Positions 1 through 12,049 of a stretch of 64,000 nucleotides of DNA are shown here, one piece after another. Each line of letters starts with the position of its first letter. Within the stretch, counting starts at the first letter, position 1. Under the pieces are notes generated by a model. It ran no database searches and was not told the origin of the DNA. It worked only from the letters and a program-made list of their open reading frames with translations. Source of the stretch: Liolophura sinensis (taxonomy: Eukaryota; Mollusca; Polyplacophora; Chitonida; Chitonidae); the NCBI RefSeq assembly GCF_032854445.1, contig NC_088300.1, positions 49,965,682 to 50,029,681 on the forward strand, in the 5' to 3' direction. The position numbers and the translations under genes are program-made.

Positions 1-350
1 TGGCATTTGTAAGATCCTATGTCTTAGGAACGCCTTAACTCTAAGTTTGCTAAGTTTTGCAATGGTATAATTCTCTTCTAAGTAAATATGGAAATAGTTT
101 CTGGAATCTCGGCCTCTCAGCTTCGCAACTGTGTCTTATTCCGCTTAAACCTGGGCTAGCGATGTATACCCACTGTGTTGTGATATTAAAATTATTTCCA
201 TTTCATGATGTGTGACACAAGTGGCATGAAACAACGTTTCAGCAGAATGATTAGCAAGTTTAAAATTTCCTGTATTCTTTACTGGTACAAGGAATATATG
301 AACTAAACATTTCAAGATCAAGGTTTTGTTCCAACCAGCGACTGTCTACA

Positions 351-616
351 TTTATTTATTTATTTGATTGGTGATTTACGCCGTACTCGAAAATATTTCA
401 CTTATACGACGGCGACCAGCATTATGGTGGGAGGAAACCGGGCAACGCCTGGGGGTAACCCACGACTATCCGCAGGTTGCTGGAAGACCTTCCCACATAC
501 GGCCGGAGAGGAAGCCAGCATGAGCTGGGGTTGAACCCACATCGACCTCATTGGTGAGAGGCTCCTGGGTCATTACGCTGCGCTAGCGGGCTAACCAACT
601 GAGCCCCGGAGGCTCG
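351..616 (-). mobile_element. tRNA-derived SINE, near full length
   Basis: On the minus strand this reads as a tRNA-like head, a conserved middle (GCTGGCTTCCTCTCCGGCC ... GGTTTCCTCCCACCATAATG) and a tail ending AATCAAATAAATAAATAAA. Across copies the head has an A box TGGCTCAGTTGG and a B box like GAGTTCAAGTCC, with extra bases between them as in class II (Leu or Ser) tRNAs. The family looks like molluscan SINEs, possibly the RUDI/V-SINE group; that name is from memory. This copy is moderately diverged and I could not find clear target-site repeats. Confidence 0.85.
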
Positions 617-1143
617 GATTTGTAAAGCAAATTCCAGTTAAAATAGTGGAAAGGAACATACCAAATTTTGACTAAATCTGAGATCGCTTCATGACGATGT
701 TTTTCTGTTTTTCCATCAAACTAGAAAGATTTCGGTTCCAAGCTAAGGCAAAAAGTAAAAAGAGCGCTTTCATCCTTCAATCACGGGTTTAGGAAGCTTA
801 AATACATTTAGCTGGCGTTCCTCATGAATACCAACAGAACGTTTTTATCCGCTACTCAGGAACTCGGGTTAACAAAATTTGTTATGCTTGATACAACCTT
901 ACGTCGCGTTTAACATCGTCAAAAAATAACTTTTTCATCTACGTTTTTAAACATATACTCTGAATGCCATAACAATGTTTTCCATCAGAGAATTGTATTT
1001 TTGAGGTTTTTATTTGCAATTTATTGGATTATAGAGTAAGTGAATGCTATCAACTCGGTAACGAATGGTTATTTAGTAGGTCTTTGATTGATGATGTCCC
1101 ACTCAGTTCCTGGAAAGCCATGACCACATTTTTGTGTTTTCAG

Positions 1144-1312
1144 GACTGAATATGGATTGGCATCGTCTGGAAATTGCTTGACCGCGAGAGCATTGTCGGT
1201 TTTCAGCGATTGCGTGATGAAAGGTTTTGGGCAGTATTATTATTTCAGTAGTGAAACTGATCTCTGGGAAATGCCTTTGGATATTGCTTCATCAGTTGAC
1301 GGCCTGACCTGA
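1144..1312 (+). other. exon-like open segment, uncertain
   Basis: A pyrimidine-rich acceptor-like sequence ending TTTTCAG at 1143 is followed by 55 open codons in the frame starting at 1145, closed by TGA at 1310-1312. The peptide is aromatic-rich (GQYYYF near the middle, DLWEMP after it). There is no in-frame start near the acceptor. It could be the terminal exon of a gene to the left, or chance. Confidence 0.2.
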
Positions 1313-1566
1313 TGTAATTTGGATATTTCGCCTACTATACTTTCATGCACACAGGTTATGATTACAATCAGTTAAATTATTCAATAGATACTATAAGTGG
1401 ATGGAGACCTTCATTGGCAGTATGTTGACACACTGAATGTACATTATGAATGGATAATATACAATTAACGGGTACTGCAGTGAAGTGAAAAAAGAACATT
1501 CACATCCTCAAAAATCATACAATGCAGTAATGTATGGGCAACCATTTTAACATTTTAGACAAATCG

Positions 1567-1608
1567 TACGACCGGGGACGAAGCCAGCATGAGTTGGACT
1601 TGAACCAA
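1567..1608 (-). repeat. SINE fragment (middle)
   Basis: About 40 bases match the SINE middle and B-box region (gaagccagcatgagttgg, then acttgaacc). Neither end of the element is present, so this is an old remnant. Confidence 0.6.
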
Positions 1609-2042
1609 AAATAGCATTGTCTTTTTTGGTATTTAATATTTATGTGACATGTAATTCTAGTATTCAACCCATAGACTGATCATGTTTAATATATAGTTAC
1701 AATGACACTATACTGTATACATTTATCATGTAAGGAGTGGCTCAACACATACACATATCCTATTACTATGCGAATGGAAAAGAAAGATAGGCCCAGACCC
1801 TAATGAGGCGGCGATAATCAATGTATGAAGAGGTTATTATTGTAATAGAGTCAGACCAAGAGAATTAGAAGGCATTTGGTAAGTAGAATTTACCTTCATT
1901 CAGAAATGGTTAATCTCTCAATCCTTGTCAAGTAATCTGGTACGATTTATAAAGCCAGTCACTATAATAAAAAAACACAAAGCTAAAAAAAGCGGCAAAA
2001 AATATAAATAGCTAGAACAAACTACAGATACAATACAAGTAC

Positions 2043-2290
2043 TTATTTATTTATTTATTTGATTGGTGTTTTACGCCGTACTCAAGAATATTTCACTTAT
2101 ACGACGGCGACCAGCATTATGGTGGGAGGAAACCGGGCACAGCCCGGGGGGAACCCACGACCAGGTTGCTGGAAGACCTTCCCACTTACGGCCGGAGAGG
2201 AAGCCAGCATGAGCTGGACTTGAACTCACAGCGACCGCATTGATGAGAGGCTCCTAGGTTATTACGCTGCGCTAACGCGCTAACCGAATG
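2043..2290 (-). mobile_element. tRNA-derived SINE, near full length
   Basis: The same SINE as at 351, with the TTTATTTATT tail at the left and the tRNA-like head at the right. It lacks a short stretch next to the GGTTGCTGG motif. The extreme 5' end after the A-box region is missing or diverged. Confidence 0.85.
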
Positions 2291-2402
2291 AAATTGTAAT
2301 GCTAACTCGGGGTTTCGTGTTGTTGTTTGTAATCCCGCAATCACACAAGTTAGCCTGCTATGTTTATTCTCTCATTTCATGATAGAAAAGACTTTCTTGC
2401 AG

Positions 2403-2487
2403 CTTGAGTGGGATTCAGTCAGCGGTCTTACGGAGATTATAACTGCAGATGGAAAATATACATTTTGGATAATGAGGCTGCAAGACG
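2403..2487 (+). other. candidate exon, tectonin-like peptide
   Basis: The segment of 85 nt lies between a strong acceptor (CTTTCTTGCAG) and a strong donor (GACG|GTGAGTAAG). It is open from its first base and encodes 28 residues beginning LEWDSVSGLTEII and continuing DGKYTFWIM. The pattern W-x2-V-x-G-L-x-x-I, then a glycine and W-I about a dozen residues on, resembles one blade of a tectonin (TECPR) beta-propeller. That family call is inference from a short motif, and no flanking exons were confirmed. Confidence 0.3.
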
Positions 2488-2489
2488 GT

Positions 2490-3570
2490 GAGTAAGAGAT
2501 ATCTTATCCTCTAATAGCCTTTATAGGTCAATCCCTGAATGTAATTAAAGATGTACAGCTTAGAGAGTAAAGCCAGAGCTTTGTCCATCCCAAAACGTAA
2601 AATATGAGGAAATCGGCAAGGCAATCATATTTACAAATTAATCCAATTGACAGAGGAGTGCTAGGGTCTGCTTTATCAACAGCTATCTCTCAACTACCAC
2701 TTGCTTAGGGGTTGATCGGTGATTTCAAAGATGTTTGCAAATATAGCTTTAAGTTTGGGCTTGTTCATGAAATTCAGTTAGTTTAGATACATGTTGACCG
2801 GATCATTTTCGTCGGGGGAGATAGTAGTTCTTTTAAGGGAACGAGTTTAATACTCTTCATTCAGGTAATTTAAACAAATCTACGTAATTGTGGTTCAAAA
2901 CGGTGTTGTCATATTTAGAATAGTTAAATTGGTTGAAAGGAAGGAAATCCTAGAAAATGCATTTTCAACAGGATCGCGTTTCAAACCCAGCTCCTCATGC
3001 ATGACATGTCAGTGGATTTCTGAAAGGTAATGCACGTTGTATTAATCCATAAATCAATAAATCTATTATTCAGTAATGGTGACAAATGCATAACTCGTGG
3101 AGCCCTCATAACGGCGAGACGTATACTGGTTTGTCCTAGGCTAAGGGTGTTTCAATTTTTACCATAGGACGTTGACGTAATAAAAGGAATCTGCTAATTT
3201 CTTAAAAGGCATACAGAACAAGGGATCGTCTGTTACCTTAGCTCTCATTTTTCCTGATCATGACTGGCATGTAGTGACCAAAACACAGACTGGCTATGTC
3301 TTCAGTACGTACAGTTACCTTTTGTTCCATTTGATGCAAAAAATAAACTATGAGGGGGCTGAATCTGTAATTAACCTATAACAGACTAAACGCTAACACC
3401 ACTGGGCGTCAAAGCATTTAGGGAGATAAACCATATGGCCCTCTTGTGTTCTTATCGTTGTCGTCTACTTCTTTCGAACTGTCATCTGTGGTATCTATCA
3501 CATTTAAGGGAGAAGAAAATTTAAATATCAATCAAATACCATTACATTAATCAAAAATTTCCACTTTGCC
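2490..3570. other. intergenic, nothing recognised
   Basis: AT-rich sequence with stops in all frames. No splice-bounded open segment or repeat family was recognised. Confidence 0.5.
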
Positions 3571-3573
3571 TAA

Positions 3574-3777
3574 GAACTAGTCCTGAAGTCTTCTGTTTTT
3601 GGAGGAGAATTGCCGTCGGAAACCGCCGAAGTGCAGTTCGTACATTTCCGGTGGAACTCTTCTTCCCAGAAGGTAGCCAACAGTACAGTTCATTTTCCGC
3701 TTGACGGTCGGGAAACTGGAATATTGGACGTAGGTTCCGAGTTTACTCGATCAAGCCGGCAGTTTTAACGATTCTCA
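3574..3777 (+). other. 66-codon open segment in a GC-richer island, uncertain
   Basis: Open from after a TAA at 3571 to a TAA near 3775, in a stretch clearly richer in GC than its flanks. The peptide has polar runs (RWNSSSQK, then STVHFPLDGRETG). There is no ATG at the front and no familiar domain. It may be an exon, part of an old repeat, or chance. Confidence 0.2.
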
Positions 3778-3779
3778 CT

Positions 3780-5600
3780 GGCAACACACCCCCAGCATAA
3801 ATACAGGGTGTTAAAGATGGGGGACACGATGGACTCAGCGATTTTTGCCAGCTTTGCCGTTTTCAGACTTCACGTGTATGGCGAGGAAAAATCGCAAAAT
3901 GATGCAGCAGGTACCACCAGATAGAACAAAATGTGCTCTTTTCAGCCAATAGTGTCATGTTTTTAAGTTTTCTTTTCCTTTAAAGCCATATCACGAAGGT
4001 CATGCTCCCGAGTGAGAAACTCAAAAAAATGTCACACCACTCAGATCTCTATCATACTTGGAACGGTACAAGGCAACATTTTCTTTGCATTTTGCATTTT
4101 AGATACAGATACTTTACAGTCTTGTCTCTTGTTTAGGCAACCCAGGTAAATGGAATATGGCAAATTTTGCCTTTTAGCCAACTGTTTTGCTCATCAATGA
4201 CGGGTAATATCAAAAGCCCCTCACAAGTGTTTTGACTACATTTTGAGCTCTGTGAGGCAATTTTTGTGATTAAGCTGATACTGACAGACAAAGACGGAAT
4301 GAAATCGACATTGTTCTCGTCTCGTAAATTACTTTTTCACTTCTCATCCTATGTATTTTTTGTATGGTTAATTTAGTCTGAATAATATGCCAATATAGAT
4401 TGATTCAACATTCATTATGCTTAATCGTGTAGAAACAGGCCTTTAATCAAGAAGTGGTACGGTAAGTGCGAAATAAAACATATTTCACCGTGACTGGGGT
4501 AAAAGTGGTCATACTTCGTGGGTTGTTGGACAAGAGGTACCAGAAATCAAATTGTTTGTCACGTATTAAGCCTCTGACATACATGTGAACAGATTATGAT
4601 GTGTCATCGGATACAAAATAAGTGTATAATGTAAATAGCATAAACTTTATAGGGATCAGAAATGTTCATTGCATTTATTCGTGACGAAAATGACAAAATA
4701 CTTCACCGATGTTTTACGTCGTGCTCAAATTTGTCACTTATAAAAGGACGGTAAAGTATATGTTATCCAACGACATTCGCGGGTACCTGATTCATCAATA
4801 CAATCAACCCAGTCGAAAACAGTCAGAACTGGATACGAGGTGGAGTAGAGAGAGAGAAATGAGAGTGGAATCAATATCTAGCTACAGTGTACTCATTTTC
4901 TTTAGTCAATACTTGCCGTTATTTTTTTATTTCATTGACGTCTCACGATGTGTACTGATGAATATTTCATTTGTTTGAAAAACGTTGGAGTTTGTGGGCG
5001 GAGCAAAAAGACCCAGATGGAAAACAAATCACCTCGAGTAAGTATACACGAGAGCCATTGTGGTGAATGTGCCCTTTGTTACGTAGATAAGAACAGGAAT
5101 AAAGGGCTGATACAATGAAAACTATGTCAGTTTAGACAGTGCTACCTAATACAGTTCGGTTACAGACAGCGCTGGGCAAATTATTAAGTCAAAAATCACG
5201 CAACTCACACGAAAATAGACGACAATCAGTCGTGTAGAAACAGAGCTGTATTCATGGAAACGTAATAGTAAAAGTGATTTAAAGTATATTTAATATCATT
5301 CGTTAGCGCAGACAACCTTGTAACTGTAAATTAACATCGTTAAAACCCTGTCATGTTCCAAGGTTAAAAACGCACTTGACTCAATCTTAATCGCACAAGA
5401 AAGACTATAATGTCAAAGGACAATTAGATTCTTTTCGATTTATTCTGTGCAAAGAAAAATGTATTTCATTTAATGAAGATTCGGTAGAGATACAGGAAAA
5501 CAGCGTACCAGAAATGCAGACAGGAAGAAAAGAAACGACTGTTCCAGGCTGTCTAGGCTCTCGTTGATAGTTCGAGGCTTCTATAAAACTGACCCGCTAT
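3780..5600. other. intergenic, with a SINE tail scrap near 4705
   Basis: AT-rich noncoding sequence. At about 4705-4755 a diverged piece of the SINE 3' part is visible (gatgttttacgtcgtgctc, then cacttataaaaggacgg). Nothing else was recognised. Confidence 0.45.
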
Positions 5601-5612
5601 TTTTCTAGGAGT

Positions 5613-5618
5613 TTTATT
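5613..5618 (-). terminator. poly(A) signal of gene A
   Basis: AATAAA on the minus strand, about 85 nt downstream of the gene A stop codon. Confidence 0.5.
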
Positions 5619-5701
5619 CATTGATATGTTAGTAACTTGTCATTGGCTGAAAAAACGTAGGAAAAATCATCATACAGCGTCAGTGGACTTAAAAAGTTTT
5701 T

Positions 5702-8700
5702 TTAGAGACCAATCCAAACAGCTTTCTTCATGGCTTCCACAAATTCTGAAAAAGTGAAAAACACAGCTTGTTTTGAATGCATGTCATATAAGGGAAATAA
5801 ATTTAAAAAATTAAATGATCAATCGTAAAGGAATTAAAAGTATTCTGTAGCATTAACCGTGTTATATAATGTGTTCATATGTGAGGAAATGGTTTTTTCC
5901 AATGTCATAATTATTAGCAATAAATAATATTTTGGTTTCAAAAAATCGTAAAATCTTGGACAAAAAGAGTTTTAAATCGCATGTGAAGCTAGATCCCTGA
6001 CAGCGTCCACTCGGATTCTAACCAAGTCGCGTTCTTTCTACAGTCCGTCTTAATGCGAGACTCAAATGATCGATTCTTTTACTGGTAACTGGTTTTGAAG
6101 TTATCCTATTCTAACTCAAAACCAATAGGACTTTAGTCCGGACTTACAGTTTATTACGCCTTTGACCACCTGGTAGTCATGAGTATTTGGTCAGTAGTAT
6201 AACAACGTTTACTGAAACAGTGGTCTAACCACTCCAGAACTATTTTTTCGCCGGTAGACGGTTGGTTTCACAGTTGGATAATAGCCTTCTGCCTGCCTGA
6301 TTTTGAAGTAAACACAACGATAATGATGATTGCGTAAGAAAGCCTACCATTGTACTCTATGGTGCCGGAGCTGTCCAGGTCGACGGCTTTGAACAGCGCA
6401 TCCACATCAATCGATACACGTAGCTTCTGGAACACGTACTCCAGATCTTCCTTGTACAGGCGCCCCAGTCCACGGCGATCGTACAGGCGGAATGCTTCTC
6501 GGAACTCGGAGTCTACATTGCGTAATTTGTGAAGTTCCCTACATAATTGATGAAGGCCTGGAAGGTTATACCCCTAGCTGAAATGGAACGAGGAGACTGT
6601 GGGTAGTGTGGTTAAGTGGTAGCGGGGAATTAGGTTGACAGACATTATGACACAATCCTACCTTAAAATTTAAACAGATGGCTTTATGAGCTGCCTATAA
6701 AGTTTATTACCAGAGGCATCTTCTGGGTGCTAACGATAAAATACCTACTCCCCCGGGCCAACATGTATATTAGATAATCCCTTTCTGACGTAAGCTATTG
6801 ACTTTTTTCCCAGCAGGTTGTAACAAGGCCGTATACTTGCCGAATGTGTATTAGAGTTATGTCCCTTAGATCATACGCGTGTGTATATCGAGGCGAGGTA
6901 AAATATTTCCTGTTATGAATAAACAGGATTCTCAGTACATGGAATGGATGCAGCCGACTACCAAGTCTTTGGTTGATGGCTCAGTTCAAATGAGGCCTGG
7001 ACTCAACCACTTATTTGGGGTACAGGGTTGAGTTCCTTGCTGGGGCATTGCTTCAAAACAGGCACACAACACTGTAAATGAAAACCTATGACTTCTTTTT
7101 GAATTTTCGTCATTTTTGTGTTGCCATTAGGAGAGACAGTCGAATTTGGCCGTGGTAACTTGGTCTTAAGGCCAATAGTACAAAGCGATTTTTGACTTAC
7201 GCCAAATTTTGAAAACTCAGTGTAATACATAACGTATGGCTCAAAATGCAAAATTACCACTTTATAATTTATTTAAACTCTGGAGTGAGTTTAAATCCGT
7301 GTTAGTCTTAACTTAACATTTGCTCTATAAAGACTACGACATAGAGGGTAAAACTAGATATTTGGCAAACACTTGAACGTAATCGGTGAAAATCCCCTTA
7401 TCAGTTTACCGCAGTTAGGGTTTTATTCTGACAGCTCATGGCACAGAGGTAACAAATATCTAGGTCAGAATTTGAAATCTATAAACTGTATCATTTCTTG
7501 TGGCCCTTAGGAGTAGAACTAAAACGGTTTTGAGTAATTTTAGACCATTGGCGACGAACAAATTCTTAATTATCACCACCGTATTTTTACCTAACATAAC
7601 AAACATGTGGGCCACAACTACTATTTATTCAGCGAGCGACGTTTCGGTACAGATACTAATACCGTTAACATTTCGAGCATAATGCTTGATGACGGTGATA
7701 GTATCTATCATCATCATCGTCTTTCTGCAATCATCCCCAGATACTGACTTGTCACAGTTACAATGAAGTACACGTATAATATGGGTAATACATACTTACC
7801 GTCTGTACTAACATGGCTTATTATGTCCCTGACCTCTTGGTCGCTTGGATCTCGCCCAGCTCGCTCGAGAATTGCCGTTAACTCATTCGGTCCTATGTAA
7901 CCGTCCACTGAGTAACGGTTAAAGTAGGCTAAGTATCCTGTGTAAATAAAACGTGACAGGAGCGCTTTATTACCCTGTGTGAATAAAACGTGACTTTTAG
8001 AGAGGGCTGTATTACCCTGCATGAATAAAACGTGAAGTTAAGAGAGGGCTTTATTACCCTGTGTGAATAAAACGTGATTTTTAGAGAAGGCTTTATTACC
8101 CTGTGTGAATAAAACATGACGTTTAAGAAGGTAAGTGCCCTGTGTGAATAAAACGTGACGTTTAAGGAGGAAAGTACCCTGTGTGAATAAAACGTGACGT
8201 TTAGAGAAGGCTTTATCATCCCGTGTCAATAAAACGTGACGTTTAACTAAAGGACAAGTAGCCTACCCGTGACGTTTAGGGAGTGGGTAAGTAACCTGTG
8301 TAAATAAAACGTGGATTTTAGGAAGTGGGCAATTGTCATGTGAAAAAAGGGAACTTGAAAACAAGTTGAATTAAAAGGATGAATAAAACATGTGGTTAGG
8401 GAAGTGTAAGCGCCCTGTGTGAATATAATGTGACGTAAGGTGACGAAACAGAGAAGTCTGAAATATACCCTGTGAATAAAACCGTAATTCTTCATGATGA
8501 AAGCATATTTTCTTTGTGAACATTTGAGAAAATAATATGGGAGAAAATTACCATTAACATGGCAAATGTCCTATGTGATATAGGACAGGAACAGTTGAAC
8601 AAAAATGTGCACTGTCTTCCACTGGGAAGTACTAGTTGATTAAGAATGCCTCTCCGTGTGGTCAAATATTGATGTTTAGGGAAGAGTTGTTATTTACTGT

Positions 8701-11700
8701 TGCAGATAATATGTTTGTCGCGTTTCCAATCAGGGGACACAACTCTGGCAGGAAAATGCACAGGGTTCCTCTACAGGCAAGAACCGATGGACACCAATAC
8801 AAAGCCAGAGGAAATAGCCAGTAGTCACATCTTAGTCTGTCATCACAATGAACAGAAACCACTGGAGTGTAGTTTATGAAAATGTGTCGGTGCAGAGTGT
8901 GGCAATTTAAATGACATGACTTGTAAATGAAAGTTACATTCAGTTGAAAGGAAAAGGCAGCTCAAAATTGAAGTTAGCATCACAACACACACTGCTGAAA
9001 ACTATATCAACGAGTACTTTTATTCATTATTTCAGCATTTAAAATTAAAATTAAATGAATTCAAATATTGGAATTCTAAGGTGGGCAATATGAACCATAC
9101 TGCCAGAGGCAGAGTAATCAGGGGTTGCATTATCATTTTTCTATACTCACTAGCATACTCCGCGTGATAGGAAAGGGACAGTTGCGAGTGACGTGACCAG
9201 TGCCACCTAAGGCGCATGTCTATTGCCACAAATCAGGTACAAGTCGGCGATGTGTAACTTTTGTGCACGCCCAAATCAGTGAAATAAAAGATAGAGGGAC
9301 AGCGTTTGCTTGTATTTCCATCTTTAGAGTTATGTAGTTTCTTGTTTGTATCAGCCATAAAGGTCACCATAAAAAAATCGAAGGCCTTTAGCTGGTATTT
9401 AAGGCCTTTAGCTGGTATTTGATATACTTGTATGTAATAATAGTTTTACTTATAGTTTTTAATTGTCCTCTCGATGAACCTTAGAATAATATTTAGCTTT
9501 ATTTCACTTTAACATGAAAAAAATTATACTGAATTGCGATTGAATTATTTACTGTCAATTAATCATTTCTCACTTCCAATGCAAGGAAACTTACATTTAT
9601 ACTGAACGCAATGGTTTAATTTCTGTTGGCATATACTACCCAGTTTCATAAAACTTTATGTGTGGACGAATTCAGAAGTTTGCAGTCATTGGCCTAGAAT
9701 AATATTTTGAATTTTCTGTGCCAGGTTTCACAGAAAGAAAAGGTTAAATTACATTGGTTTATTGGGAATATGCAAAACGACGTTGGCTTCATTCTGTATG
9801 TTTAGTGGGGTTGAATAAATGGCTGGAATAATGTATAAGCCATGTTTAGTGTTAATTTTAACTAAACTCTTTTATATTTACATCATGCAGACCTACGTTT
9901 TTTGCCTAGTGTTGACGTGTAGGTAAATATCTCTCGCATGTCATCCTTGAGCGATTAAAGGGGCATGTAACTGTTCCCCAGTGTGTACATTTTGAGCGAT
10001 TTTGCAATGTGATGATGGAGAGTGGTATTTCTACATTCCAGGTACGAACTATTTAGCACGGATGTTGGCTGTGTTGCAGACGGTAGAAAAAGGCATCGAC
10101 TCTAGCGACAAAATTGCCCCCCCCCCCCCCCACACACACAGTCCAGTTAAATCAGTGTTTATGAGAACTGTTGCTTGCAAAGTGGCTGCCTCCACAGCAT
10201 ACCCTCTTCATTAATTTTCAGGATATATATGAATCATATCGCGTTGTATGCGTCCAATTAATTTCCAACAGTGCCTGGAAGACAAGAGTTGCTAAAAGTG
10301 TAAGTGTTCTGGTCACGGAATTGTATCCGAAATTTCGTGTATGTTAAAAGTTCACGGATATTTTATCAAAGAAAGCCTCAATGCTGTATTTGTGTCTGAC
10401 CTCTCCGAAAAACGCTTTCATTTCACGGTACATGAACATCAGGCTCAAGGTCACATACGGTGTTTTGCAAACTCTAGCCTGAAAGCGGTTAACAGTATAA
10501 AATCATGTCAGTCACGCTTCACTGGTTTTCATACAAAAGGTGACAAGTTAGTATGGAGATTGTAAAATTAGCTAGGAGCAGAGGTCAAGGAAACCTCTAC
10601 AATGCCAGGGTCATTTGCCGTGCGCTGAGTATCTATGACCCCTCCGCGTCTCGGGATGATGCATGAGACACTGAACAGATGAGGCACTAACGTGGAAGAT
10701 TCTGTCTTACCAAAATAGATACTGAACAGGCGAGGCACTAACCTGGAAGGTTCTGTCTTACCTAAATACTGGCCGGATGATATTCTTCCTGTCTGCAAAA
10801 CAGAAAAATAAATGTGAAAACCTGTGTTGAAAAGTGAGGAATAAAACTGTCAAGACGTTGAATTACAAGAAAATGCTTTTGTACATCACCATCTTGGCAG
10901 CTGTCAGCATGTGGGGTGCAACATCCTTTTTCAGGGCTTGGAAAACGCCAAATTTATAATTTCACTCACTCAGCTGTCAACACTGTCTAACTGGATAAAG
11001 TATATATTTATTTATATTTGCGATTGGTGTTCTTCGCCGTACTCATGAATATTTAACATATGCGACACCGGTCAGCATTATGGTGGGAGGAAACCGGACA
11101 GATCCCGGGGGAAACCCACCACTATTCGCTGAACTCACAGTTATTAGTTAGAGGCTTTTGAGTCATTACGCCGCGCTGGCGTGCTAATTCTCTCGGCCAC
11201 GGAGGCCCCCGGATAGAGTATGTTTGTGACGTTTAACTTACTACGTAAGTGGCTGAACATTTGTGTCAGATAAAGCGATTTTAAGGCATAAATAAGCGAT
11301 GTAGGTTAACATCACTTAAGGTAGATATCACTCACGAACCAAAATGGATCAAGATATGCTGGATACAATGCTTTAAAACTGCACGCTAAATGAGTGACCC
11401 GAAGCGCAAGATTTAGTTCTTGTCTTGTAGAGATGTCAAGAAAATGATAATACTTTATAAAGAAGCTAGATGTGGAAATTTATGCGTGTAGACAATGTCG
11501 AATATCTGTCACATTAACAAAGGAAAACTTTTCAAATAACTAAAAAACAAAAAACAAATTTTTACAACTTTTTTTACAGCAACTATATACTCGGTTCCTC
11601 AAAAGTGTCTCAGCTAACGCCGATTGTTTGAAAGTGTGTTACCGATTCTGGTACAAGCAATTGACTGCAACCCAGTCCTTGTAACACTAGACACTGATCC

Positions 11701-11950
11701 TGGTACATCAACAATAATAACAGTAATTAAAATAATATTACATCTTATAATAATTTGTTTGCGTTGCTTATGACATGCATTGAGATTCACTGGCTGCAAA
11801 CAGGGACTGGGTAAATCGAATTCATCTGACGACATAAACTGTCAGTTATACTTGGCATAACTGATAGCTCAAAGTGTTGAGAGAGAATAAGAGATAGCTT
11901 TAATGAGGCCAAGGGACAAAAGTAAGAAATAAAAACGGAGAACTCACCAT
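5702..11950 (-). CDS. divergent calmodulin-like EF-hand protein (gene A), one frameshift
   Basis: Five coding exons: 11948-11950 (ATG only, then GTGAGT), 10762-10792, 7800-7937, 6348-6577 and 5702-5745. All splice sites are GT-AG. The N-terminus is MTGRISSGQYL. EF-loop 1 (RYSVDGYIGPNE) lacks the first ligand, loop 2 is degenerate, loop 3 (DRRGLGRLYKED) is poor, and loop 4 (DLDSSGTIEYNE) is canonical. The C-terminus after EFVEAM is four residues longer than in the other members. Exon 4 is 230 nt, not 231: one base is missing just after the codons for INYV, which brings an early stop. Everything else looks sound, so this is either a very young pseudogene or a sequence error. It is the most divergent copy, and its UTRs do not resemble those of B-H. 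Confidence 0.8.
7938..8490. repeat. minisatellite, about 41-bp unit, about 12 copies
   Basis: Units contain ctgtgtgaataaaacgtgac and recur at about 7938, 7975, 8017, 8059, 8099, 8138, 8179, 8220, 8294 and beyond, decaying to the right. The array lies in intron 2 of gene A and abuts exon 3. The first unit supplies the polypyrimidine tract and AG of the exon 3 acceptor on the minus strand. Open frames read through the array, but these follow from the repeat. Confidence 0.9.
9382..9420. repeat. 20-bp direct tandem duplication
   Basis: The sequence ggcctttagctggtattt occurs twice in a row, inside intron 2 of gene A. Confidence 0.85.
10115..10140. repeat. poly-C and CA simple repeat
   Basis: A run of about 15 C is followed by CACACACACA, within intron 2 of gene A. 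Confidence 0.9.
11007..11212 (-). mobile_element. SINE with internal deletion, in intron 1 of gene A
   Basis: The SINE tail is at the left and the tRNA-like head (GGCCTCCGTGGC on the minus strand) at the right. The middle is partly deleted. Likely target-site repeats are GGATAAAGTAT at the left and GGATAGAGTAT at the right. Confidence 0.8.
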
Positions 11951-12036
11951 TTTGTCACCACCCTTATATTCTCTTACTAGAACGGTTATGGTACAAAATG
12001 ACACGAAGCAAGTCTTGAGTCGCAACACGTCACTCC

Positions 12037-12042
12037 TATATA
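12037..12042 (-). promoter_or_regulatory. TATA box of gene A
   Basis: TATATA on the minus strand, about 90 nt upstream of the ATG, leaving room for a leader of about 60 nt. The surrounding promoter does not share the module of genes B-H. Confidence 0.5.
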
Positions 12043-12049
12043 GACAGGT

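Noticed and set aside
7938-8490. Regularly spaced repeats that could suggest a CRISPR array
   Set aside because: Units are contiguous and imperfect, with no unique spacers, in an animal intron. This is a minisatellite.
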